From JAMORN01 sp027063545 [NCBI: bacterium] (GTDB lineage Bacteria; JAMORN01), in the NCBI GenBank assembly GCA_027063545.1, contig JAMORN010000149.1, forward strand, positions 1 to 6,576: 6,576 bases of DNA. The letters are read 5' to 3'. The translations under genes were made by a program, and so were the position numbers. Under the pieces are notes generated by a model, which was not told the origin of the DNA, made no database searches, and saw nothing but the letters and a program-made list of their open reading frames with translations. This document shows, piece by piece, positions 1-6,576 of the stretch (within the stretch, counting starts at the first letter, position 1; each line of letters opens with the position of its first letter).

Positions 1-947
1 TTAACAATGAATTAAGTTTATATCTTTCTGACACTACTATGCCATTAGAAAAATCTATATATAATGAAGCACTAAAATATAAGGATATAGAAAATATAAA
101 AAAATTAGATGATTTAGTAAGCTTTATGTTAAATATTGCTGCTAAATCAAATGATAAAAAATTAAATGAAGATGTTTTATGGAATATTGCAAATATATAT
201 AACTATCTAAATTTATATAATAAAGTTCTTAGTGTGATAGATAAACTTATAACCAATTATCCCAATTCTAAAAGAATCTCGCTATATAAAAGATACAAAG
301 TTGAAGCTTTAATAAAAAATAATCAATATGATAAGGCTTTAAAGGAAATAGAAAAAAACTTAAAAGAAAAAAATATTTCTTTAGATGATAAAATATATTA
401 TTTAACTCGAAAAGGTCTAATTTACGAAAAATTAAATCAAAAAAATAAAGCTATAAAAACATACAAGAGTATTATAACCCTTATAAAAAATAAAGATGAA
501 TACAGAACAAAACTTCATCAAATAAAATATAAAATAGCAATAAATTATATAAAAAATATACAATATCCTCAAGCTAAAAAAATTCTTAATCAAATAATTC
601 AATCTCCTGTTGAATCTGAATATAAAAAAGATGCTATTTTATTATTGGCTGATTTAGAATATAAAACAGGCAACTCTCAAGCAGCTTTAAAACTATATAA
701 ATTCTATTATGATACATATAGTAAAATAGAAAAAGATAACCCTAATAATACTTGGGTCTTATATCAAATTGGGAATTGTTATAGAAACTTAGAAAAATAT
801 GATGAGGCTATTAATACATATAAAAAATTAATTCAAACCTATTCTAGTGAAGATCCTTGGGTCAAAAATGCAAAATGGAAATTAGATGATACTATATGGT
901 ATATTAGATATAAAGCAAATCTAAATGATCAAATAAGTAATGAATAA
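1..947 (+). CDS. TPR-repeat protein, 5'-truncated by window edge
   Basis: This is the C-terminal part of a tetratricopeptide-repeat protein, a helical scaffold family that binds other proteins. The reading frame is open from the first complete codon (position 3) to the stop at 945-947. The first ATG in frame, at 39, has no Shine-Dalgarno before it and sits inside a continuous frame, so the true start is probably off the left edge. Counting from that ATG, about six TPR-like helical hairpins can be seen, near residues 45-75, 85-111, 118-150, 162-190, 197-228 and 238-271. Several carry the usual A/Y/G spacing and a YPNS-like turn (residues 74-77). No membrane segment is visible, and a signal peptide cannot be assessed because the N terminus is missing. 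Its stop overlaps the start of the kinase gene by 8 bp, so the two are probably translationally coupled. A role as sensor or adaptor for that kinase is inference; an unrelated assembly or secretion TPR protein remains possible. Confidence 0.8.
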   Translation, partial: NNELSLYLSDTTMPLEKSIYNEALKYKDIENIKKLDDLVSFMLNIAAKSNDKKLNEDVLWNIANIYNYLNLYNKVLSVIDKLITNYPNSKRISLYKRYKVEALIKNNQYDKALKEIEKNLKEKNISLDDKIYYLTRKGLIYEKLNQKNKAIKTYKSIITLIKNKDEYRTKLHQIKYKIAINYIKNIQYPQAKKILNQIIQSPVESEYKKDAILLLADLEYKTGNSQAALKLYKFYYDTYSKIEKDNPNNTWVLYQIGNCYRNLEKYDEAINTYKKLIQTYSSEDPWVKNAKWKLDDTIWYIRYKANLNDQISNE

Positions 948-2166
948 AGAAGATAGTATTAAACAACAATTTGAAGAGTTTTTAACCTCTTTTTTCGACC
1001 AGAAGGTAAAAGAATTAAAAACTGCTTATGATAAACTTCAAAAAGAATTCAAAAAAATATCATTTGAATTAGAAAGAAAAAATAAGCAACTTGAAAAAAG
1101 TCTTATAGAAAACAAAAATATTACAACAAGACTTAATAATATTCTTGAAAATATCAATAATGGAGTTATTCTCATTGATACCGAAGGAAAAATAATTCAA
1201 GTAAACTCTGCATTTTGTAAAATTACAGGCTACAAAAAAAAAGAATTACTTGATAAAAAATATGAAGATATATTTCAATACAATGACGAAAAAGAATATC
1301 CTTTATATATACTTAAAAATCCCTCTTTTAAAGGAGATAAAGAAAAAGTTATAAAAGTAAAAAGAAATGAAAAAAAGGTAGTTCTATACCATTATAGCAT
1401 TTTAAAGAATGCCAAAAAAGATGTTATAGGTGTCATAGAAACAATTACAGATTTAACAAAAATAAAAGAAATGGAAAAAACTCTTATACAGAATCAAACT
1501 CTTTCGGCATTAGGACAGATGGCTGCTACAGTAGCTCACGAAATTAGAAATCCTCTTGCGGCAATAGGAGGCTTTGCTAGTCTTCTTGATAAATCTTTAG
1601 ATGATTCTATGACATATCAAAAAGGGTTAATATCAAAAATAACTAGAGCAATAAACGATTTAAATAAAATTGTTTCTAATCTTTTATTATATACTAGATC
1701 AATTTCTTTATCTCTTAAAGATGTAAATCTTATAGATTTTCTAAATGAAATAAAGGATTTTAGTCAAATTATAGTAGAAAATAAAGAAAAAGATATAAAG
1801 ATTATTTTAAAATTCTCTAAAAATATTAAAGAAAAACATATGGTTACTATAGATCCTGAAAAAATTCAACAAGTTCTTTTAAATTTAATTCAAAATGCTA
1901 TTGATGCGATTGAAACAAAAGGTAAAATAGAGATATCTGTAAATCGGAATAAATATCATATTATTATAAAAATAAAAGATTCTGCTGGTAGAATAGATCC
2001 AGAAAATATAGAAAAAATATTTACTCCTTTCTTTACAACAAAAGAACATGGAACAGGACTTGGACTTGCTATTTCGAAAAAGATTATAGAGCTACATGGA
2101 GGAGAAATAAAAGTTCAGGTAAAACCTTCTGTATATACAGAATTTATTATAACTCTACCTCAGTAA
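940..2166 (+). CDS. Soluble PAS-domain sensor histidine kinase (NtrB/FlgS-like)
   Basis: A two-component sensor kinase of 408 residues that should autophosphorylate on His and pass the phosphate to the regulator encoded next. Domains in order: a Lys/Glu-rich probable coiled coil (about 7-65), one PAS domain (about 65-175, with GVILIDTEGKI and the later NSAFCKITGY), a HisKA dimerisation domain with H-box AHEIRNPL and phosphoacceptor His200, and a HATPase_c domain with N-box NLIQNA (Asn315, Asn319), F-box FTPFFTTK (361-368) and G2 box GTGLGLAIS (371-379). The G1 box is unusual: DSAGRI at 347-352, with Arg351 where related kinases usually carry Gly. There is no transmembrane segment or signal peptide, so it should sense a cytoplasmic cue. 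Its start overlaps the TPR gene stop by 8 bp with no clear Shine-Dalgarno, which suggests translational coupling. The layout matches soluble kinases such as NtrB and FlgS. I do not assign a symbol because those families cannot be separated by eye. Confidence 0.93.
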   Translation: MNKEDSIKQQFEEFLTSFFDQKVKELKTAYDKLQKEFKKISFELERKNKQLEKSLIENKNITTRLNNILENINNGVILIDTEGKIIQVNSAFCKITGYKKKELLDKKYEDIFQYNDEKEYPLYILKNPSFKGDKEKVIKVKRNEKKVVLYHYSILKNAKKDVIGVIETITDLTKIKEMEKTLIQNQTLSALGQMAATVAHEIRNPLAAIGGFASLLDKSLDDSMTYQKGLISKITRAINDLNKIVSNLLLYTRSISLSLKDVNLIDFLNEIKDFSQIIVENKEKDIKIILKFSKNIKEKHMVTIDPEKIQQVLLNLIQNAIDAIETKGKIEISVNRNKYHIIIKIKDSAGRIDPENIEKIFTPFFTTKEHGTGLGLAISKKIIELHGGEIKVQVKPSVYTEFIITLPQ

Positions 2167-2173
2167 AAGGAGG
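2167..2173 (+). promoter_or_regulatory. Strong Shine-Dalgarno for the response regulator
   Basis: AAGGAGG lies 6 nt before the ATG at 2180 and starts directly after the kinase stop codon (2164-2166). It is the best ribosome-binding site in the operon and fixes the regulator's start. The kinase start by contrast has no clear site, which would favour making more regulator than kinase. Confidence 0.85.
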
Positions 2174-2179
2174 ATTATA

Positions 2180-3592
2180 ATGTGGAAAATCCTAATAGTA
2201 GATGATGATATAAACATGAGAGAAATGTTAGAAGCTGCTCTTTCTAGATATAAAGATTATGAGGTTAAAACATCAAAAGATGCAGTTGAAGCTATTAGTA
2301 TTCTTAAAAAAGAAGATTTTGATCTTATAATTTCTGACTATAAAATGCCACATATTAATGGTATAGAGTTTTTAAGATGGGTAAAAAGAAATAAACAAGA
2401 TAGAACTCAATTTATGATAATGACTGCTTATGGTGATATTGAAACAGCAGTAGAAGCAATGAAGCTGGGAGCAGCTGACTTTATAGAAAAAAATCCTGAC
2501 TCTTTAGCAAATATTGATATTTTAGATATAATTGTTAGAAGAATTTTAAATACAATAAAAAATATTGAAAAAATAAAACGAGAAAATATTGCTTTAAAGG
2601 CTATAGTTTCTAAAGATATTACTTATATAGGTAATTCTCCTCAAATAAAGAAAATATTAGAAGAAATAGATATAATAGCAAATACTAAATCATCGGTATT
2701 AATAACTGGAGAAACTGGTACTGGAAAAGAATTAATTGCCAAAAATATTCACTATAAATCATCACGAGCCGATAAACCATTTATAAAATTGAATTGTGCT
2801 GCAATTCCTGAGACTCTTATTGAAAGTGAGCTATTTGGTTATGAAAAAGGAGCATTTACAGGTGCTGAAAAGACAACAAAAGGTAAATTTGAATTAGCAG
2901 ATGGAGGAACACTACTTTTAGATGAAATAGGAGAAATGCCTATTCATATGCAAAGTAAACTATTAAGAGTGCTACAAGAAAAGGAAATAATGAGATTAGG
3001 AGGTTCCCAGACCATATCTATAGATGTTAGAATTATTGCCACTACTAATCGGGATTTAGTAGAAGAAATAAAAAATGGTAATTTTAGAGAAGATTTATTT
3101 TATCGTCTTAATGTTATTCACTTTCATTTACCTCCTCTACGGGAAAGAAAAGAAGATATACCATTACTTATAGAGTATTTTATTAACGTATATAATAAAG
3201 AAAATGGTTTGGATGTTCAAGGTATTGAAGATAAAGCATTGAAAATGTTACTTGAATATAATTGGCCTGGTAATATAAGAGAATTACAAAATGTCATTGA
3301 GAGAGCTACTATATATACAAAAGTTGGTAAAATACCGCCAGAACATATTAAACTTTTAGATGTTAATTATAAAAACATCGAAGAAAAAAATAATTCAAAT
3401 GATAATGAAAATTTAGATGAATTTTCTTTTATTGTGAGACCAGGAGATAATATACATGAGATAGAAAGAAAACTTATATTAAATACACTCCAAGTCTACC
3501 CCAATAAAACAGAAGCTGCAGAAAAAATAGGTATAACAGTACGAACACTTAGAAACAAATTAAATGAATACAAAAAACAGGGGTATATCTAA
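2180..3592 (+). CDS. Sigma-54-dependent NtrC-family response regulator (FlgR/FlrC-like)
   Basis: A 470-residue enhancer-binding activator that, once phosphorylated, hydrolyses ATP to open promoters bound by sigma-54 RNA polymerase. Residues 1-125 are a receiver domain with acidic pocket Asp8-Asp10, phosphoacceptor Asp53 (in ISDYKMP), Thr82 and Lys104. Residues about 150-390 are the AAA+ domain: Walker A GETGTGKE with Lys183, the sigma-54 contact loop GAFTGA (224-229), Walker B LLLDEI with Asp248-Glu249, probable arginine fingers in FREDLFYRL (302-310) and NWPGNIREL (361-369). A low-complexity Asn/Glu linker (about 397-412) leads to a C-terminal Fis-type helix-turn-helix (about 441-463, ending in [11 protein letters not shown]). 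All parts for ATP use and sigma-54 contact look intact, and the length is normal for the family. The C-terminal stretch recalls flagellar regulators such as FlrC and FlgR, but NtrC or AtoC/ZraR relatives cannot be excluded. It is presumably the cognate partner of the kinase 13 nt upstream. Confidence 0.95.
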   Translation: MWKILIVDDDINMREMLEAALSRYKDYEVKTSKDAVEAISILKKEDFDLIISDYKMPHINGIEFLRWVKRNKQDRTQFMIMTAYGDIETAVEAMKLGAADFIEKNPDSLANIDILDIIVRRILNTIKNIEKIKRENIALKAIVSKDITYIGNSPQIKKILEEIDIIANTKSSVLITGETGTGKELIAKNIHYKSSRADKPFIKLNCAAIPETLIESELFGYEKGAFTGAEKTTKGKFELADGGTLLLDEIGEMPIHMQSKLLRVLQEKEIMRLGGSQTISIDVRIIATTNRDLVEEIKNGNFREDLFYRLNVIHFHLPPLRERKEDIPLLIEYFINVYNKENGLDVQGIEDKALKMLLEYNWPGNIRELQNVIERATIYTKVGKIPPEHIKLLDVNYKNIEEKNNSNDNENLDEFSFIVRPGDNIHEIERKLILNTLQVYPNKTEAAEKIGITVRTLRNKLNEYKKQGYI

Positions 3593-3593
3593 T

Positions 3594-4154
3594 ATGGTCT
3601 CAGATGAAGTAATTACTAATAAGATATTTTATGAAAAAATGAGAACAAAATATTTTAAAAAAATTCGTAATATGGTAAATAGAATTTCAAGAAATATAGA
3701 GAAGCTGGATTCTGATACTTTAATTGCATATCTATATGATAATATAAAGTATATTATATCGCTAATTGAAGAGTGTTTATTTTATAGTAAAGAAGCCTTA
3801 TTTGCTTATGAACAAAATATTATGCCTTTATACAGTAAAGAAACACCTTATGGAATCTTAGAAGAAGAAAAAATTTTTTACTTCTTATTAGAAGAAATAT
3901 ATGCTTCTCTTGTTTTTTTCGATAAATATTTAACTACAGAATTTAATCTTATAAACTATAAAGCAACCCTTCAAAAGCTCAAAACTAGACGTAATATAAA
4001 AGAAGGATTCATAACAAAACTATTTAAGAAAATTGATAGATCAGCATATTATGATATAATTCATCACCATTTATACTTTGTTAACACAAGAATAAAAGCC
4101 CTTAATGAAATCAATAAAATAATTTTAGATTTACATAAATATATAAAAGAATAA
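3594..4154 (+). CDS. Unrecognised helical protein, last gene of the two-component operon
   Basis: I do not recognise this protein. The ATG at 3594 gives 186 residues and lies 1 nt after the regulator's stop, with a weak AGGGG element at 3579-3583. An in-frame ATG at 3564 would add ten residues inside the regulator gene but has no ribosome-binding site, so I prefer 3594. The protein is predicted by eye to be almost entirely alpha-helical and charged (Lys, Glu) with many Tyr, Phe and Ile. It has no signal peptide, no clear membrane span and one Cys (residue 61). A basic stretch (about 128-148) precedes a HHH triplet at residues 157-159. Position and spacing place it in the same operon as the kinase and regulator, so a helper, chaperone or modulator role in that pathway is plausible. 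This rests on context alone. Length and composition recall small helical chaperones or phosphotransfer-like bundles, but no diagnostic motif is present. Confidence 0.8.
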   Translation: MVSDEVITNKIFYEKMRTKYFKKIRNMVNRISRNIEKLDSDTLIAYLYDNIKYIISLIEECLFYSKEALFAYEQNIMPLYSKETPYGILEEEKIFYFLLEEIYASLVFFDKYLTTEFNLINYKATLQKLKTRRNIKEGFITKLFKKIDRSAYYDIIHHHLYFVNTRIKALNEINKIILDLHKYIKE

Positions 4155-4176
4155 CAACTAATAAAATATTGAAATA

Positions 4177-4250
4177 TCGGGACGGCGGGATTTGAACCCG
4201 CGACCACACGCGCCCCATGCGTGTGCGCTTCCAGGCTGCGCTACGCCCCG
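4177..4250 (-). tRNA. tRNA-Pro (anticodon GGG)
   Basis: Read on the minus strand from 4250, the 74 nt fold into a full cloverleaf. The 7-bp acceptor stem pairs CGGGGCG with CGTCCCG (one G-U pair). The D-arm is GCGC/GCGC with AGCCTGG in the loop, the anticodon stem is CACGC/GCGTG, and the T-arm is GCGGG/CCCGC around TTCAAAT. The discriminator base is A at 4177. The 7-nt anticodon loop is ATGGGGC, giving anticodon GGG (4214-4216), which reads the proline codons CCC and CCU. The starting C of the acceptor stem, paired with G72, fits bacterial proline tRNAs. CCA is not encoded (TAT follows), so it must be added by the nucleotidyltransferase. The gene is about 72% GC in a very AT-rich region. It lies 16 nt downstream of lon on the same strand and converges with the two-component operon. 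Confidence 0.96.
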
Positions 4251-4266
4251 ATTACCATATAAGATT

Positions 4267-6576
4267 TTATTTATATCCAATGATTGAGTTTTTAAGAACT
4301 TCTTCCATTGTTTCAACTTCTATAATCTCTATATTATTCTTAATATAGTCTGGAAGTTCTATAAAATCTTTATGATTCTTTTTGGGAATTATAACCTTCT
4401 TTATACCTGCTGCAATTGCTGCTATTACCTTCTCTTTTAATCCACCTATTGGTAGAACATCTCCATGTAATGTTATTTCACCAGTCATAGCCACATCTCT
4501 TCTAACAGGTTTATCTAAACATAAACTTATTAAACTTGTTGCTATTGTAATACCTGCTGAAGGTCCATCTTTGGGGATAGATCCTTCAGGAATATGTATA
4601 TGAATTTCTTTATCATCAAAGAATCCTTTCTTCTTATTTTTTAATAATTCCTGTGATTTTATCTTAGCAAAACTATATGCTATCATTGCTGATTCTTTCA
4701 TTACCTCACCTAAACGTCCAGTAACTATTAAATTCGGCTTTTCTGCAATGTAGTATGCGCTTTCTATAAATAAAATTTCACCTCCATATTCTGTCCAAGC
4801 AAGGCCTGTCACTTTTCCCACCATATCTTTTTCTAAAATATCTGTAGAATTATATCTAGCAACTCCTAAATAATCTTCTAAATTCTTCGGGGATATAGTC
4901 AAGGTTTTATTTTTTATTTCTCCTTCCACATATTTTCTAGCAACTTTTCTTAAAATAGCTCTTAAATTCCTTTCTAATTGTCTAACTCCTGCTTCTCTTA
5001 TATATTCCTTTATAATTTTTTCTATACTATCATCTCTTATTTTTACCTTTATATATCTATTTAAATTAAATTCTTTTTGAATTTTCGGTATTAAATAATT
5101 CTTTGCTATCTGAACTTTTTCTGGAAGTGTATAACTTGATATTTCTATTATCTCCATTCTATCCAAAAGTGGTTTAGGAATTGTATGAATTACATTAGCG
5201 GTTGTAATAAAAAACACATCATTTAAATTAAATGGAATCTCAACATAATTATCTACAAAATTGGAATTCTGTTCAGGATCTAGAACTTCTAATAATGCAG
5301 AAGCTGGATCTCCTCTAAAATCTCTTCCTAATTTATCAATTTCATCTAATAGAAAAACAGGATTATAAACTCCTGCTTCTTTTATTTTTTTTATAATCTG
5401 TCCTGGCATTGCTCCTATATATGTCTTTCTATGACCCCTTATTTCTGCTTCGTCCGATAATCCTCCCAATGAAATTTTTACAAACTTTCTATTCATTGCT
5501 TTAGCTATAGAGCGAGCTAATGATGTCTTTCCTACTCCAGGAGGACCTACAAAACAAATAATAGACCCCTGTAGTCTACCAGTAAGTTTCATTAAAGAAA
5601 GATGCTCTAAAATTCTCTCTTTTACCTTCTCTAAGCCATAATGATCTTTATCTAATATAATTTTTGCTTTTTTTATATTTAATGTATCTTTAGTTTTTTT
5701 ATCCCATGGAAGATTTAATACTAAATCAAGATAATTATATAAAACTGTATATTCTGGTGAAGATTGTGGTATTCTAAGTAATCTTTCTACATCTTCTTTT
5801 AATTTTTCTTTATATTCATCTTTTAAATTCTTTATTGTTTCTAATTTCTTTAAAAATTTTTCCTTTATTCCATCTTCTTCATCCTCAGATGTATATCCCA
5901 ATTCTTTTTTAATAGCCTTTAACTGCTCATTTAAAAATATATTCTTTTGGATATTTTGAATCTTAGACTTTACCTCATCTTCTATTTTCTTTTCTAACTT
6001 TAAAATTTCAAGTTCATTGATTAACTTCTCACTTAATATATCAAGTATCTCTTTTATATTTGATAATGAAATTAATTTTTGTTTTTCTTTAAAATTAAAA
6101 GGTAAATAACCCATTATATTATAAATAATAAACTCATAATCATCCATAGACATTATTTCAAACAATAAATCTTCTGGAAGAGAGCCTGATAATCTTATAT
6201 ATTGCTTAAATAAATCAAATACCTTTCTAATATATGCAATAACCTCTGGATCTTTTTCATCAATTTCTATATTTATAGGCTCATATTCTTTTACAATCCA
6301 AATTTTACCTGTAAATTCTAAATGCTTTACTTTTACCGGCTTTATCCCTGTAACAAATGTTTTTTTAGCCTCATCAGGCATTACTACAACTCTATTTACC
6401 TTTCCAATAACCCCTACATCATAAAAATCTTCTTCTTTAGGATTTTCTATCTCCGCCTCTTTTTGAGTGACGAAAATTAAATAATTATCTGTTTCTTCTT
6501 CCGCAAACTTTAAAGCCCTGTTTGAAAAAGGACGACCAATAATAAGTGGAGTTATTACATGAGGTATCAAAACAAT
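4267..6576 (-). CDS. lon: ATP-dependent Lon protease, 5'-truncated by window edge
   Basis: Lon is a cytoplasmic hexameric AAA+ serine protease that unfolds and degrades misfolded and regulatory proteins. Residues are numbered from the TTG at 6570. The order is an N-terminal substrate-binding domain (about 1-200), a coiled-coil linker rich in Lys/Glu (about 185-265), and an AAA+ module with Walker A GPPGVGKT (342-349, Lys348) and Walker B FLLDEID (Asp409, Glu410). A C-terminal protease domain follows, with catalytic Ser671 in PKDGPSAG and Lys714 in GGLKEK, 43 residues apart as in E. coli Lon (S679/K722). All catalytic residues are present. The frame is open to the right edge: the codons before TTG read Ile-Val and continue the usual Lon N-terminal strand (pattern VVxxPxxVTPLxxGR). 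TTG 6570 is therefore probably not the real start, and a few to a few tens of residues are missing. It is followed by tRNA-Pro on the same strand. Its promoter lies outside the window. Confidence 0.97.
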   Translation of the reverse strand: MVLIPHVITPLIIGRPFSNRALKFAEEETDNYLIFVTQKEAEIENPKEEDFYDVGVIGKVNRVVVMPDEAKKTFVTGIKPVKVKHLEFTGKIWIVKEYEPINIEIDEKDPEVIAYIRKVFDLFKQYIRLSGSLPEDLLFEIMSMDDYEFIIYNIMGYLPFNFKEKQKLISLSNIKEILDILSEKLINELEILKLEKKIEDEVKSKIQNIQKNIFLNEQLKAIKKELGYTSEDEEDGIKEKFLKKLETIKNLKDEYKEKLKEDVERLLRIPQSSPEYTVLYNYLDLVLNLPWDKKTKDTLNIKKAKIILDKDHYGLEKVKERILEHLSLMKLTGRLQGSIICFVGPPGVGKTSLARSIAKAMNRKFVKISLGGLSDEAEIRGHRKTYIGAMPGQIIKKIKEAGVYNPVFLLDEIDKLGRDFRGDPASALLEVLDPEQNSNFVDNYVEIPFNLNDVFFITTANVIHTIPKPLLDRMEIIEISSYTLPEKVQIAKNYLIPKIQKEFNLNRYIKVKIRDDSIEKIIKEYIREAGVRQLERNLRAILRKVARKYVEGEIKNKTLTISPKNLEDYLGVARYNSTDILEKDMVGKVTGLAWTEYGGEILFIESAYYIAEKPNLIVTGRLGEVMKESAMIAYSFAKIKSQELLKNKKKGFFDDKEIHIHIPEGSIPKDGPSAGITIATSLISLCLDKPVRRDVAMTGEITLHGDVLPIGGLKEKVIAAIAAGIKKVIIPKKNHKDFIELPDYIKNNIEIIEVETMEEVLKNSIIGYK
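4270..4298 (-). promoter_or_regulatory. Possible weak promoter for tRNA-Pro inside the 3' end of lon
   Basis: On the minus strand, TTCTTA (4298-4293; 3 of 6 matches to TTGACA) is followed after 17 nt by TATAAA (4275-4270; 5 of 6 matches to TATAAT). Transcription would start about 12 nt before the tRNA. In DNA this AT-rich such matches occur often by chance, so this is only a candidate; the tRNA could equally be cut from a lon read-through transcript. Confidence 0.25.

Noticed and set aside
39-41. ATG as the start of the TPR protein
   Set aside because: There is no Shine-Dalgarno upstream, and the frame is open back to the left edge. The gene very probably starts outside the window.
3564-3593. 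Upstream ATG start for the last operon gene
   Set aside because: It lies within the regulator's helix-turn-helix region without a ribosome-binding site. The ATG at 3594 directly after the stop is a better start, though the longer form cannot be excluded.
4165-4176. Small ATATT-GA-AATAT inverted repeat between the operon and tRNA
   Set aside because: The stem is five A-T pairs with a 2-nt loop and no T run. It is expected by chance in such AT-rich DNA and is too weak for a terminator.
4382-4603. 73-codon open frame on the + strand
   Set aside because: It lies wholly antisense to the conserved Lon protease domain, including the catalytic Ser region, and has no ribosome-binding site. It is a shadow of lon.
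6568-6570. TTG as the start codon of lon
   Set aside because: The frame stays open to the window edge, and the preceding codons (Ile-Val) fit the normal Lon N-terminal strand. The true start is most likely beyond the edge.
1-6576. Mobile elements, CRISPR arrays, integration sites at the tRNA
   Set aside because: No transposase, integrase, spaced direct repeats or duplicated tRNA 3' end were seen. The tRNA is flanked by ordinary housekeeping-type genes.
1-6576. Sigma-54 -24/-12 promoter inside the window
   Set aside because: No convincing TGGCAC-N5-TTGC-like element was found by eye on either strand, so autoregulation of the operon within this window is not supported.

Overview
The window is a 6.6-kb stretch of very AT-rich bacterial chromosome. 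GC is roughly a quarter by eye, and the proteins are rich in Lys, Ile and Asn. It is dense with genes and shows no mobile element, CRISPR array or large repeat. The single tRNA gene is about 72% GC (53 of 74 positions), far above its surroundings, which suggests a thermophile with an AT-rich genome. A sigma-54 activator and a standard bacterial Lon point to a Gram-negative-type bacterium. Thermophilic Deferribacterota, Aquificota or Campylobacterota-like lineages would fit, but the sequence alone does not settle the phylum.

Left part (1-4154, + strand): a tight four-gene operon. It holds (i) the C-terminal part of a TPR-repeat protein whose start lies off the left edge, (ii) a soluble PAS-type histidine kinase overlapping the TPR gene by 8 bp, (iii) an NtrC-family sigma-54-dependent response regulator behind a strong Shine-Dalgarno, and (iv) an unrecognised helical protein of about 186 residues starting 1 nt after the regulator's stop codon. 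The likely flow is: cytoplasmic signal (perhaps through the TPR and/or the helical protein), kinase autophosphorylation, phospho-regulator, activation of sigma-54 RNA polymerase. The kinase/regulator architecture resembles the FlgS/FlgR and FlrB/FlrC flagellar systems, but no flagellar gene is visible here, so the target regulon is inference.

Right part (4177-6576, - strand): a tRNA-Pro(GGG) gene lies 16 nt downstream of a nearly complete lon protease gene, whose 5' end runs off the right edge. The two blocks converge with only 22 nt between them and no recognisable intrinsic terminator.

Most of the window is ordinary. The points most worth a second look are the Gly-to-Arg change in the kinase G1 box, the unknown fourth gene of the operon, the TPR-kinase coupling, and the thermophile signature of the tRNA.
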